NCBI RefSeq assembly: GCF_030463535.1
Contig: NC_132881.1
Span: forward strand, 10,400,526 to 10,464,525
Origin: Salminus brasiliensis
Lineage: Eukaryota; Chordata; Actinopteri; Characiformes; Bryconidae
Reading direction: 5' to 3'
Length of the DNA stretch: 64,000 nt
Shown in pieces: positions 1 through 11,226 of this stretch (its first letter is position 1; every line of letters starts with the position of its first letter). The notes beneath the pieces were generated by a model that saw only the letters and a list, made by a program, of their open reading frames with translations, had not been told where the DNA came from and made no database searches. A program made the position numbers and the translations under genes.

Positions 1-76
1 TCATAGTCTGACGCCAATAAAAAAAGGGTTGATTTACTCATTGTAGCAGTTACTGATTAAAGATTACCCAAGGAAA

Positions 77-150
77 AGGCACAGCTGGGATGCGAACTCA
101 GGATCTCCTGTTTACTAGACAGGCGCTATAACCAACTAAGCCACGGCACC
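77..150 (-). pseudogene. tRNA-Thr(AGT) copy 1, class B, degenerate
   Basis: The anticodon arm with AGT is intact. The T-loop reads TTCGCAT, so the near-invariant A58 is C, and the T-stem has a further change. The 3' acceptor strand has a mismatch at pair 6-67. The B box is therefore damaged. Probably a pseudogene, although the rest of the cloverleaf folds. Confidence 0.7.
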
Positions 151-673
151 CTACCTGACTGGTTTTCTATATCAACACAATATAGCTTCAGGCAAACTCA
201 AAAACATTCTCTTGCATACAAACTTCACACAGACAGCAAAAACAACTTCCCTGATTAGGAACCTCTGCATTTTCCAGAAACAAATAACATCAACTCTGAA
301 AGCTTGTCTCAATTGCTTAAACCTATCATATACATGTACAGAGTACTAGACCTTGTCACGCAGAATGTACACACAAAACTTAGCATCTTTTGTTTACCCT
401 TCAGGTTCCGTTTAAACATCTTTTAATGGATCAGTAAACATCATTCTGATTCAGAAAAGGCTAAAATCCTACATTTCAAACTGCTTCATCTCACTTTTCA
501 CAAATACATGCAGAATCTTCTGCAGCACAAATATGTTCCAATACCCCAACATCAAACAGAATATTTCTGAAAGTTTGAAATTGCTATTAATTAGGTAAAA
601 AGACTAGAGAAAATCTTGCAAATAAAAGTACAAAAAGGTAGTAGACAGAGCTATAAAGAAGAGGAAACACTCT

Positions 674-763
674 CGACTCTGCTGGGACTCGAACCCACAA
701 CCTTTGAATTGCTCCAGCTATTTATCTAAAAGGCCAATGCGCTATCCACTGCTACACAGAGCC
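674..763 (-). pseudogene. tRNA-Arg-like copy 1 with TTT anticodon, intron present
   Basis: The backbone is the tRNA-Arg(TCT) gene of this array with its 17-nt intron one base 3' of the anticodon. The loop reads CTTTTA, so the anticodon is TTT, which would read Lys codons. Position 31 is C, unpaired with T39; the T-stem has a G-G clash at 49-65; the D-stem has two mismatches. Most likely a pseudogene whose anticodon drifted. Confidence 0.65.
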
Positions 764-999
764 CAGGTGAAGAAACTGGTTCCTTGGCCAACCTTCCTAT
801 AAAATAACAGTAGTGCTGCTAATATTTGAGGCAAATAATGAATTTACTACGCATATGTAAATCCCAGTGGTCTGATGATTATCTGCAAGTCTAAGCACAC
901 ACCAAAGCTCTGCATACTGTTAGTCATAGTCTGACGCCAATAAAAAAAGGTTTGATTTACTCATTGTAGCAGTTACTGATTAAAGATTACCCAAGGAAA

Positions 1000-1073
1000 A
1001 GGCACCGGTGGGATTCGAACCCAGGATCTCCTGTTTACTAGACAGGCGCTATAACCAACTAAGCCACGGCGCC
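1000..1073 (-). tRNA. tRNA-Thr(AGT) copy 2, near-canonical
   Basis: Class A body: anticodon loop CTAGTAA in a CCTGT/ACAGG stem, B box GGTTCGAATCC, acceptor GGCGCCG paired with the 3' strand, discriminator T. One change puts C at position 65, a C-C mismatch at the base of the T-stem. It may still function. Confidence 0.8.
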
Positions 1074-1596
1074 CTACCCGACTGGTTTTCTATATCAACA
1101 CAATATAGCTTCAGGCAAACTCAAAAACATTCTCTTGCATACAAACTTCACACAGACAGCAAAAACAACTTCCCTGATTAGGAACCTCTGCATTTTCCAG
1201 AAACAAATAACATCAACTCTGAAAGCTTGTCTCAATTGCTTAAACCTATCATATACATGTACAGAGTACTAGACCTTGTCACGCAGAATGTACACACAAA
1301 ACTTAGCATCTTTTGTTTACCCTTCAGGTTCTGTTTAAACATCTTTTAATGGATCAGCAAACATCATTCTGATTCAGAAAAGGCTAAAATCCAACATTTC
1401 AAATTGCTTCATCTCACTTTTCACAAATACATGCAGAATCTTCTGCAGCACAAATATGTTCCAATACCCCAACATCAAACAGAATATTTCTGAAAGTTTG
1501 AAATTGCTATTAATTAGGTAAAAAGACTAGAGAAAATCTTGCAAAAAAAAGTACAAAAAGGTAGTAGGCAGAGCTATAAAGAAGAGGAAACACTCT

Positions 1597-1686
1597 TGAC
1601 TCTGGTGGGACTCGATCCCACAACCATTGAACTGCTCCAGCTATTCATCTAGAAGTCCAATGCGCTATCCACTGCTACACAGAGCC
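1597..1686 (-). pseudogene. tRNA-Arg(TCT) copy 2, class C, degenerate, with intron
   Basis: Anticodon TCT and the 17-nt intron are kept. T54 is A (loop ATCGAGT), which breaks the B box, and the D-stem 5' strand reads TAGC instead of GCGC, giving two mismatches. The discriminator is A instead of G. Likely a pseudogene. Confidence 0.65.
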
Positions 1687-1922
1687 CAGGTGAAGAAACT
1701 GGTTCCTTGGCCAACCTTCCTATAAAATAACAGTAGTGCTGCTAATATTTGAGGCAAATAATGAATTTACTACGCATATGTAAATCCCAGTGGTCTGATG
1801 ATTATCTGCAAGTCTAAGCACACACCAAAGCTCTGCATACTGTTAGTCATAGTCTGACGCCAATAAAAAAAGGTTTGATTTACTCATTGTAGCAGTTACT
1901 GATTAAAGATTACCCAAGGAAA

Positions 1923-1996
1923 AGGTACCGCTGGGATTCGAACCCAGGATCTCCTGTTTACTAGACAGGCGCTATAACCAACTAAGCCACGGCGCC
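1923..1996 (-). tRNA. tRNA-Thr(AGT) copy 3, near-canonical
   Basis: Class A body with intact A and B boxes and an AGT anticodon. One change in the 3' acceptor strand (GGTACC for GGTGCC) makes a C3-A70 mismatch. Function is plausible but weakened. Confidence 0.78.
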
Positions 1997-2519
1997 CAAC
2001 CAGACTGGTTTTCTATATCAACACAATATAGCTTCAGGCAAACTCAAAAACATTCTCTTGCATACAAACTTCACACAGACAGCAAAAACAACTTCCCTGA
2101 TTAGGAACCTCTGCATTTTCCAGAAACAAATAACATCAACTCTGAAAGCTTGTCTCAATTGCTTAAACCTATCATATACATGTACAGAGTACTAGACCTT
2201 GTCACGCAGAATGTACACACAAAACTTAGCATCTTTTGTTTACCCTTCAGGTTCTGTTTAAACATCTTTTAATGGATCAGCAAACATCATTCTGATTCAG
2301 AAAAGGCTAAAATCCTACATTTCAAACTGCTTCATCTCACTTTTCACAAATACATGCAGAATCTTCTGCAGCACAAATATGTTCCAATACCCCAACATCA
2401 AACAGAATATTTCTGAAAGTTTGAAATTGCTATTAATTAGGTAAAAAGACTAGAGAAAATCTTGCAAATAAAAGTACAAAAAGGTAGTAGACAGAGCTAT
2501 AAAGAAGAGGAAACACTCT

Positions 2520-2609
2520 CGACTCTGGTGGGACTCGAACCCACAACCTTTGAATTGCTCCAGCTATTTATCTAGAAGTCCAATGCGCTATCCATTGCGC
2601 CACAGAGCC
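2520..2609 (-). tRNA. tRNA-Arg(TCT) copy 3, canonical, intron-containing
   Basis: Acceptor GGCTCTG/CAGAGTC with G73, D-stem GCGC/GCGC, anticodon loop CTTCTA plus A38 after a 17-nt intron, T-loop TTCGAGT. The length of 90 nt equals 73 plus the intron. An intron at position 37/38 is the rule for vertebrate tRNA-Arg(TCT). This is one of the three cleanest Arg genes of the array. Confidence 0.92.
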
Positions 2610-2845
2610 CAGGTGAAGAAACTGGTTCCTTGGCCAACCTTCCTATAAAATAACAGTAGTGCTGCTAATATTTGAGGCAAATAATAAATTTACTATGCAT
2701 ATGTAAATCCCAGTGGTCTGATGATTATCTGCAAGTCTAAGCACACACCAAAGCTCTGCATACTGTTAGTTATAGTCTGATGCCAATAAAAAAAGGGTTG
2801 ATTTACTCATTGTAGCAGTTACTGATTAAAGATTACCCAAGGAAA

Positions 2846-2919
2846 AGGCACCGCTGGGATTCCAAGCCAGGATCTCCTGTTTACTAGACAGGCGGTACAA
2901 CCAACTAAGCCACGGCGCC
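2846..2919 (-). pseudogene. tRNA-Thr(AGT) copy 4, class C, degenerate
   Basis: The anticodon arm is intact. The T-arm reads CTGGC TTGGAAT CCCAG: the invariant C56 is G and the 53-61 pair is lost. The D-stem has C24 opposite C11. The B box is broken, so Pol III transcription should be poor. Confidence 0.72.
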
Positions 2920-3442
2920 CTACCTGACTGGTTTTCTATATCAACACAATATAGCTTCAGGCAAACTCAAAAACATTCTCTTGCATACAAACTTCACACA
3001 GACAGCAAAAACAACTTCCCTGATTAGGAACCTCTGCATTTTCCAGAAACAAATAACATCAACTCTGAAAGCTTGTCTCAATTGCTTAAACCTATCATAT
3101 ACATGTACAGAGTACTAGACCTTGTCACGCAGAATGTACACACAAAACTTAGCATCTTTTGTTTACCCTTCAGGTTCCGTTTAAACATCTTTTAATGGAT
3201 CAGCAAACATCATTCTGATTCAGAAAAGGCTAAAATCCTACATTTCAAACTGCTTCATCTCACTTTTCACAAATACATGCAGAATCTTCTGCAGCACAAA
3301 TATGTTCCAATACCCCAACATCAAACAGAATATTTCTGAAAGTTTGAAATTGCTATTAATTAGGTAAAAAGACTAGAGAAAATCTTGCAAATAAAAGTAC
3401 AAAAAGGTAGTAGACAGAGCTATAAAGAAGAGGAAATACTCT

Positions 3443-3532
3443 CGACTCTGGTGGGACTCGAACCCACAAGCTTTGAAATGCTCCAGCTATTTATCTAGAA
3501 GTCCAATGCGCTATCCATTGCGCCACAGAGCC
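3443..3532 (-). tRNA. tRNA-Arg(TCT) copy 4, slightly altered, with intron
   Basis: The D-, T- and acceptor stems match the canonical copies. Differences are one base in the variable loop and A38 changed to T beside the intron 3' junction, which could affect splicing by the tRNA endonuclease. Anticodon TCT. Confidence 0.78.
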
Positions 3533-3768
3533 CAGGTGAAGAAACTGGTTCCTTGGCCAACCTTCCTATAAAATAACAGTAGTGCTGCTAATATTTGAGG
3601 CAAATAATAAATTTACTATGCATATGTAAATCCCAGTGGTCTGATGATTATCTGCAAGTCTAAGCACACACCAAAGCTCTGCATACTGTTAGTTATAGTC
3701 TGACGCCAATAAAAAAAGGGTTGATTTACTCATTGTAGCAGTTACTGATTAAAGATTACCCAAGGAAA

Positions 3769-3842
3769 AGGCACCGCTGGGATTCCAAGCCAGGATCTCC
3801 TGTTTACTAGACAGGCGGTACAACCAACTAAGCCACGGCGCC
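3769..3842 (-). pseudogene. tRNA-Thr(AGT) copy 5, class C, degenerate
   Basis: Carries the same four class C substitutions as copy 4: G56, a lost T-stem pair, a C11-C24 clash, and a D-loop change. Confidence 0.72.
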
Positions 3843-4365
3843 CTACCTGACTGGTTTTCTATATCAACACAATATAGCTTCAGGCAAACTCAAAAACATT
3901 CTCTTGCATACAAACTTCACACAGACAGCAAAAACAACTTCCCTGATTAGGAACCTCTGCATTTTCCAGAAACAAATAACATCAACTCTGAAAGCTTGTC
4001 TCAATTGCTTAAACCTATCATATACATGTACAGAGTACTAGACCTTGTCACGCAGAATGTACACACAAAACTTAGCATCTTTTGTTTACCCTTCAGGTTC
4101 TGTTTAAACATCTTTTAATGGATCAGCAAACATCATTCTGATTCAGAAAAGGCTAAAATCCAACATTTCAAATTGCTTCATCTCACTTTTCACAAATACA
4201 TGCAGAATCTTCTGCAGCACAAATATGTTCCAATACCCCAACATCAAACAGAATATTTCTGAAAGTTTGAAATTGCTATTAATTAGGTAAAAAGACTAGA
4301 GAAAATCTTGCAAAAAAAAGTACAAAAAGGTAGTAGGCAGAGCTATAAAGAAGAGGAAACACTCT

Positions 4366-4455
4366 TGACTCTGGTGGGACTCGATCCTACAACCATTGAA
4401 CTGCTCCAGCTATTCATCTAGAAGTCCAATGCGCTATCCACTGCTACACAGAGCC
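4366..4455 (-). pseudogene. tRNA-Arg(TCT) copy 5, class C, degenerate, with intron
   Basis: Class C changes (A54, D-stem TAGC, A73) plus an extra T-stem change (GTAGG). Anticodon TCT and the intron remain. Confidence 0.65.
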
Positions 4456-4691
4456 CAGGTGAAGAAACTGATTCCTTGGCCAACCTTCCTATAAAATAAC
4501 AGTAGTGCTGCTAATATTTGAGGCAAATAATGAATTTACTATGCATATGTAAATCCCAGTGGTCTGATGATTATCTGCAAGTCTAAGCACACACCAAAGC
4601 TCTACATACTGTTAGTCATAGTCTGACACCAATAAAAAAAGGGTTGATTCACTCATTGTAGCAGTTACTGATTAAAGATTACCCAAGGAAA

Positions 4692-4765
4692 AGGCACCGC
4701 TGGGATTCGAACCCAGGATCTCCTGTTTACTAGACAGGCGCTATAACCAACTAAGCCACGGCGCC
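4692..4765 (-). tRNA. tRNA-Thr(AGT) copy 6, canonical
   Basis: Fully class A: acceptor GGCGCCG/CGGTGCC, anticodon stem CCTGT/ACAGG with loop CTAGTAA, T-arm CTGGG TTCGAAT CCCAG, and a TTTT terminator starting at the discriminator. Expected to be functional. Confidence 0.93.
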
Positions 4766-5288
4766 CTACCTGACTGGTTTCTAATATCAACACAATAAAG
4801 CTTCAGGCAAACTCACAAACATTCTCTTGCATACAAATTTCACACAGACAGCAAAAACAACTTCCCTGATTAGGAACCTCTGCATTTTCCAGAAACAAAT
4901 AACATCAACTCTGAAAGCTTGTCTCAATTGCTTAAACCTATCATATACATGTACAGAGTACTAGACCTTGTCACACAGAATGTACACACAAAACTTAGCA
5001 TCTTTTGTTTACCCTTCAGGTTCCGTTTAAACATCTTTTAATGGATCAGCAAACATTATTCTGATTCAGAAAAGGCTAAAATCCTACATTTCAAACTGCT
5101 TCATCTCACTTTTCACAAATACATGCAGAATCTTCTGCAGCACAAATATGTTCCAATACCCCAACATCAAACAGAATATTTCTGAAAGTTTGAAATTGCT
5201 ATTAATTAGGTAAAAAGACTAGAGAAAATCTTGCAAATAAAAGTACAAAAAGGTAGTAGACAGAGCTATAAAGAAGAGGAAACACTCT

Positions 5289-5378
5289 CGACTCTGGTGG
5301 GACTCAAACCCACAACCTTTGAATTGCTCCAGCTATTTATCTAGAAGGCCAATGCGCTATCCATTGCGCCATAGAGCC
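5289..5378 (-). pseudogene. tRNA-Arg(TCT) copy 6, partly decayed, with intron
   Basis: The D-stem and the TCT anticodon are canonical. The T-loop is TTTGAGT, so invariant C56 is T; position 31 is C; and base 7 is A, unpaired with C66. A decaying copy, though it still looks like a tRNA overall. Confidence 0.6.
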
Positions 5379-5614
5379 CAGGCGAAGAAGCTGGTTCCTT
5401 GGCCAACCTTCCTATAAAATAACAGTAGTGCTGCTAATATTTGAGGCAAATAATAAATTTACTATGCATATGTAAATCCCAGTGGTCTGATGATTATCTG
5501 CAAGTCTAAGCACACACCAAAGCTCTGCATACTGTTAGTCATAGTCTGACGCCAATAAAAAAAGGGTTGATTTACTCATTGTAGCAGTTACTGATTAAAG
5601 ATTACCCAAGGAAA

Positions 5615-5688
5615 AGGCACAGCTGGGATGCGAACCCAGGATTTCCTGTTTACTAGACAGGCGCTATAACCAACTAAGCCACGGCACC
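5615..5688 (-). pseudogene. tRNA-Thr(AGT) copy 7, class B, degenerate
   Basis: Class B: C58 in the T-loop, a 6-67 mismatch, GGTGCC at the 5' end, and one more change in the variable region. The AGT anticodon arm is intact. Confidence 0.68.
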
Positions 5689-6211
5689 CTACCTGACTGG
5701 TTTTCTATATCAACACAATATAGCTTCAGGCAAACTCAAAAACATTCTCTTGCATACAAACTTCACACAGACAGCAAAAACAACTTCCCTGATTAGGAAC
5801 CTCTGCATTTTCCAGAAACAAATAACATCAACTCTGAAAGCTTGTCTCAATTGCTTAAACCTATCATATACATGTACAGAGTACTAGACCTTGTCACGCA
5901 GAATGTACACACAAAACTTAGCATCTTTTGTTTACCCTTCAGGTTCCGCTTAAACATCTTTTAATGGATCAGTAAACATCATTCTGATTCAGAAAAGGCT
6001 AAAATCCTACATTTCAAACTGCTTCATCTCACTTTTCACAAATACATGCAGAATCTTCTGCAGCACAAATATGTTCCAATACCCCAACATCAAACAGAAT
6101 ATTTCTGAAAGTTTGAAATTGCTATTAATTAGGTAAAAAGACTAGAGAAAATCTTGCAAATAAAAGTACAAAAAGGTAGTAGACAGAGCTATAAAGAAGA
6201 GGAAACACTCT

Positions 6212-6301
6212 CGACTCTGCTGGGACTCGAACCCACAACCTTTGAATTGCTCCAGCTATTTATCTAATAGGCCAATGCGCTATCCACTGCTACACAGAGC
6301 C
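6212..6301 (-). pseudogene. tRNA-Arg-like copy 7 with ATT anticodon, intron present
   Basis: Same degenerate class B backbone as copies 1 and 9, but the anticodon loop reads CTATTA, so the anticodon is ATT (Asn codon AAU). The intron is kept. Probably a pseudogene: T-stem, D-stem and anticodon-stem mismatches are all present. Confidence 0.62.
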
Positions 6302-6537
6302 CAGGTGAAGAAACTGGTTCCTTGGCCAACCTTCCTATAAAATAACAGTAGTGCTGCTAATATTTGAGGCAAATAATGAATTTACTACGCATATGTAAAT
6401 CCCAGTGGTCTGATGATTATCTGCAAGTCTAAGCACACACCAAAGCTCTGCATACTGTTAGTCATAGTCTGACGCCAATAAAAAAAGGTTTGATTTACTC
6501 ATTGTAGCAGTTACTGATTAAAGATTACCCAAGGAAA

Positions 6538-6611
6538 AGGCACCGCTGGGATTCGAACCCAGGATCTCCTGTTTACTAGACAGGCGCTACAACCAACTAA
6601 GCCACGGCGCC
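6538..6611 (-). tRNA. tRNA-Thr(AGT) copy 8, near-canonical
   Basis: Class A with one D-loop change (GTTGTAGC for GTTATAGC) and all stems as in copy 6. The acceptor, anticodon and T arms are intact, so it is likely functional. Confidence 0.88.
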
Positions 6612-7134
6612 CTACATGACTGGTTTTCTATATCAACACAATATAGCTTCAGGCAAACTCAAAAACATTCTCTTGCATACAAACTTCACACAGACAGCAA
6701 AAACAACTTCCCTGATTAGGAACCTCTGCATTTTCCAGAAACAAATAACATCAACTCTGAAAGCTTGTCTCAATTGCTTAAACCTATCATATACATGTAC
6801 AGAGTACTAGACCTTGTCACGCAGAATGTACACACAAAACTTAGCATCTTTTGTTTACCCTTCAGGTTCTGTTTAAACATCTTTTAATGGATCAGCAAAC
6901 ATCATTCTGATTCAGAAAAGGCTAAAATCCTACATTTCAAATTGCTTCATCTCACTTTTCACAAATACATGCAGAATCTTCTGCAGCACAAATATGTTCC
7001 AATACCCCAACATCAAACAGAATATTTCTGAAAGTTTGAAATTGCTATTAATTAGGTAAAAAGACTAGAGAAAATCTTGCAAAAAAAAGTACAAAAAGGT
7101 AGTAGGCAGAGCTATAAAGAAGAGGAAACACTCT

Positions 7135-7224
7135 TGACTCTGGTGGGACTCGATCCCACAACCATTGAACTGCTCCAGCTATTCATCTAGAAGTCCAATG
7201 CGCTATCCACTGCTACACAGAGCC
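7135..7224 (-). pseudogene. tRNA-Arg(TCT) copy 8, class C, degenerate, with intron
   Basis: Class C: A54, D-stem TAGC mismatched with GCGC, A73. Anticodon TCT and the intron are kept. Confidence 0.65.
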
Positions 7225-7460
7225 CAGGTGAAGAAACTGGTTCCTTGGCCAACCTTCCTATAAAATAACAGTAGTGCTGCTAATATTTGAGGCAAATAAT
7301 GAATTTACTATGCATATGTAAATCCCAGTGGTCTGATGATTATCTGCAAGTCTAAGCACACACCAAAGCTCTACATACTGTTAGTCATAGTCTGACGCCA
7401 ATAAAAAAAGGGTTGATTTATTCATTGTAGCAGTTACTGATTAAAGATTACCCAGGGAAA

Positions 7461-7534
7461 AGACACAGCTGGGATGCGAACCCAGGATCTCCTGTTTACT
7501 AGACAGGCGCTATAACCAACTAAGCCACGGCACC
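7461..7534 (-). pseudogene. tRNA-Thr(AGT) copy 9, class B, degenerate
   Basis: Class B T-loop (C58) and 6-67 mismatch, plus a change at position 71 that turns the second acceptor pair into a G-T wobble. This is the most decayed class B Thr copy. Confidence 0.66.
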
Positions 7535-8057
7535 CTACCTGACTGGTTTTCTATATCAACACAATATAGCTTCAGGCAAACTCAAAAACATTCTCTTGCA
7601 TACAAACTTCACACAGACAGCAAAAACAACTTCCCTGATTAGGAACCTCTGCATTTTCCAGAAACAAATAACATCAACTCTGAAAGCTTGTCTCAATTGC
7701 TTAAACCTATCATATACATGTACAGAGTACTAGACCTTGTCACGCAGAATGTACACACAAAACTTAGCATCTTTTGTTTACCCTTCAGGTTCCGTTTAAA
7801 CATCTTTTAATGGATCAGTAAACATCATTCTGATTCAGAAAAGGCTAAAATCCTACATTTCAAACTGCTTCATCTCACTTTTCACAAATACATGCAGAAT
7901 CTTCTGCAGCACAAATATGTTCCAATACCCCAACATCAAACAGAATATTTCTGAAAGTTTGAAATTGCTATTAATTAGGTAAAAAGACTAGAGAAAATCT
8001 TGCAAATAAAAGTACAAAAAGGTAGTAGACAGAGCTATAAAGAAGAGGAAACACTCT

Positions 8058-8147
8058 CGACTCTGCTGGGACTCGAACCCACAACCTTTGAATTGCTCCA
8101 GCTATTTATCTAAAAGGCCAATGCGCTATCCACTGCTACACAGAGCC
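8058..8147 (-). pseudogene. tRNA-Arg-like copy 9 with TTT anticodon, intron present
   Basis: Same as copy 1: Arg(TCT) backbone and intron, anticodon TTT, with stem mismatches at 31-39 and 49-65 and in the D-arm. Confidence 0.65.
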
Positions 8148-8383
8148 CAGGTGAAGAAACTGGTTCCTTGGCCAACCTTCCTATAAAATAACAGTAGTGC
8201 TGCTAATATTTGAGGCAAATAATGAATTTACTACGCATATGTAAATCCCAGTGGTCTGATGATTATCTGCAAGTCTAAGCACACACCAAAGCTCTGCATA
8301 CTGTTAGTCATAGTCTGACGCCAATAAAAAAAGGTTTGATTTACTCATTGTAGCAGTTACTGATTAAAGATTACCCAAGGAAA

Positions 8384-8457
8384 AGGCACTGCTGGGATTC
8401 GAACCCAGGATCTCCTGTTTACTAGACAGGCGCTATAACCAACTAAGCCACGGCGCC
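8384..8457 (-). tRNA. tRNA-Thr(AGT) copy 10, near-canonical
   Basis: Class A with one acceptor change (3' strand CAGTGCC) that makes a C6-A67 mismatch. The A and B boxes and the AGT anticodon are intact. Confidence 0.8.
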
Positions 8458-8980
8458 CTACCCGACTGGTTTTCTATATCAACACAATATAGCTTCAGGC
8501 AAACTCAAAAACATTCTCTTGCATACAAACTTCACACAGACAGCAAAAACAACTTCCCTGATTAGGAACCTCTGCATTTTCCAGAAACAAATAACATCAA
8601 CTCTGAAAGCTTGTCTCAATTGCTTAAACCTATCATATACATGTACAGAGTACTAGACCTTGTCACGCAGAATGTACACACAAAACTTAGCATCTTTTGT
8701 TTACCCTTCAGGTTCTGTTTAAACATCTTTTAATGGATCAGCAAACATCATTCTGATTCAGAAAAGGCTAAAATCCAACATTTCAAATTGCTTCATCTCA
8801 CTTTTCACAAATACATGCAGAATCTTCTGCAGCACAAATATGTTCCAATACCCCAACATCAAACAGAATATTTCTGAAAGTTTGAAATTGCTATTAATTA
8901 GGTAAAAAGACTAGAGAAAATCTTGCAAAAAAAAGTACAAAAAGGTAGTAGGCAGAGCTATAAAGAAGAGGAAACACTCT

Positions 8981-9070
8981 TGACTCTGGTGGGACTCGAT
9001 CCCACAACCATTGAACTGCTCCAGCTATTCATCTAGAAGTCCAATGCGCTATCCACTGCTACACAGAGCC
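8981..9070 (-). pseudogene. tRNA-Arg(TCT) copy 10, class C, degenerate, with intron
   Basis: Class C changes in the T-loop, D-stem and discriminator. Two extra substitutions lie just 5' of the gene. Confidence 0.65.
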
Positions 9071-9306
9071 TAGGTGAACAAACTGGTTCCTTGGCCAACC
9101 TTCCTATAAAATAACAGTAGTGCTGCTAATATTTGAGGCAAATAATGAATTTACTATGCATATGTAAATCCCAGTGGTCTGATGATTATCTGCAAGTCTA
9201 AGCACACACCAAAGCTCTGCATACTGTTAGTCATAGTCTGACGCCAATAAAAAAAGGTTTGATTTACTCATTGTAGCAGTTACTGATTAAAGATTACCCA
9301 AGGAAA

Positions 9307-9380
9307 AGGCACCGCTGGGATTCGAACCCAGGATCTCCTGTTTACTAGACAGGCGCTATAACCAACTAAGCCACGGCGCC
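9307..9380 (-). tRNA. tRNA-Thr(AGT) copy 11, canonical
   Basis: Identical in all arms to copy 6, with an intact B box and a TTTT terminator. It is paired in its unit with a canonical Arg gene, so this is the only unit in which both genes look fully intact. Confidence 0.93.
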
Positions 9381-9903
9381 CTACCCGACTGGGTTTCTAT
9401 ATCAACACAATATAGCTTCAGGCAAACTCAAAAACATTCTCTTGCATACAAATTTCACACAGACAGCAAAAACAACTTCCCTGATTAGGAACCTCTGCAT
9501 TTTCCAGAAACAAATAACATCAACTCTGAAAGCTTGTCTCAATTGCTTAAACCTATCATATACATGTACAGAGTACTAGACCTTGTCACGCAGAATGTAC
9601 ACACAAAACTTAGCATCTTTTGTTTACCCTTCAGGTTCTGTTTAAACATCTTTTAATGGATCAGCAAACATCATTCTGATTCAGAAAAGGCTAAAATCCT
9701 ACATTTCAAACTGCTTCATCTCACTTTTCACAAATACATGCAGAATCTTCTGCAGCACAAATATGTTCCAATACCCCAACATCAAACAGAATATTTCTGA
9801 AAGTTTGAAATTGCTATTAATTAGGTAAAAAGACTAGAGAAAATCTTGCAAATAAAAGTACAAAAAGGTAGTAGACAGAGCTATAAAGAAGAGGAAACAC
9901 TCT

Positions 9904-9993
9904 CGACTCTGGTGGGACTCGAACCCACAACCTTTGAATTGCTCCAGCTATTTATCTAGAAGTCCAATGCGCTATCCATTGCGCCACAGAGCC
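9904..9993 (-). tRNA. tRNA-Arg(TCT) copy 11, canonical, intron-containing
   Basis: Matches copy 3 in every arm: 17-nt intron, TCT anticodon, T-loop TTCGAGT and G73. Confidence 0.92.
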
Positions 9994-10229
9994 CAGGTGA
10001 AGAAACTGGTTCCTTGGCCAACCTTCCTATAAAATAACAGTAATGCTGCTAATATTTGAGGCAAATAATAAATTTACTATGCATATGTAAATCCCAGTGG
10101 TCTGATGATTATCTGCAAGTCTAAGCACACACCAAAGCTCTGCATACTGTTAGTTATAGTCTGACGCCAATAAAAAAAGGGTTGATTTACTCATTGTAGC
10201 AGTTACTGATTAAAGATTACCCAAGGAAA

Positions 10230-10303
10230 AGGCACCGCTGGGATTCCAAGCCAGGATCTCCTGTTTACTAGACAGGCGGTACAACCAACTAAGCCACGGC
10301 GCC
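10230..10303 (-). pseudogene. tRNA-Thr(AGT) copy 12, class C, degenerate
   Basis: Class C T-arm (G56, lost 53-61 pair) and D-stem clash. The anticodon arm is intact. Confidence 0.72.
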
Positions 10304-10826
10304 CTACCTGACTGGTTTTCTATATCAACACAATATAGCTTCAGGCAAACTCAAAAACATTCTCTTGCATACAAACTTCACACAGACAGCAAAAACAACT
10401 TCCCTGATTAGGAACCTCTGCATTTTCCAGAAACAAATAACATCAACTCTGAAAGCTTGTCTCAATTGCTTAAACCTATCATATACATGTACAGAGTACT
10501 AGACCTTGTCACGCAGAATGTACACACAAAACTTAGCATCTTTTGTTTACCCTTCAGGTTCCGTTTAAACATCTTTTAATGGATCAGCAAACATCATTCT
10601 GATTCAGAAAAGGCTAAAATCCTACATTTCAAACTGCTTCATCTCACTTTTCACAAATACATGCAGAATCTTCTGCAGCACAAATATGTTCCAATACCCC
10701 AACATCAAACAGAATATTTCTGAAAGTTTGAAATTGCTATTAATTAGGTAAAAAGACTAGAGAAAATCTTGCAAATAAAAGTACAAAAAGGTAGTAGACA
10801 GAGCTATAAAGAAGAGGAAACACTCT

Positions 10827-10916
10827 CGACTCTGGTGGGACTCGAACCCACAACCTTTGAATTGCTCCAGCTATTTATCTAGAAGTCCAATGCGCTATCC
10901 ATTGCGCCACAGAGCC
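10827..10916 (-). tRNA. tRNA-Arg(TCT) copy 12, canonical, intron-containing
   Basis: Matches copies 3 and 11, although its unit partner is a class C Thr pseudogene. Confidence 0.92.
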
Positions 10917-11152
10917 CAGGTGAAGAAACTGGTTCCTTGGCCAACCTTCCTATAAAATAACAGTAGTGCTGCTAATATTTGAGGCAAATAATGAATTTAC
11001 TATGCATATGTAAATCCCAGTGGTCTGATGATTATCTGCAAGTCTAAGCACACACCAAAGCTCTGCATACTGTTAGTTATAGTCTGACGCCAATAAAAAA
11101 AGGGTTGATTTACTCATTGTAGCAGTTACTGATTAAAGATTACCCAAGGAAA

Positions 11153-11226
11153 AGGCACCGCTGGGATTCCAAGCCAGGATCTCCTGTTTACTAGACAGGC
11201 GGTACAACCAACTAAGCCACGGCGCC
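11153..11226 (-). pseudogene. tRNA-Thr(AGT) copy 13, class C, degenerate
   Basis: Same class C substitutions as copies 4, 5, 12 and 14. Confidence 0.72.

Noticed and set aside
6616-6810. 64-codon open frame in the tRNA array spacer
   Set aside because: It exists only because one unit has ACATGAC where the others have ACCTGAC. The other units carry the same sequence without a start.
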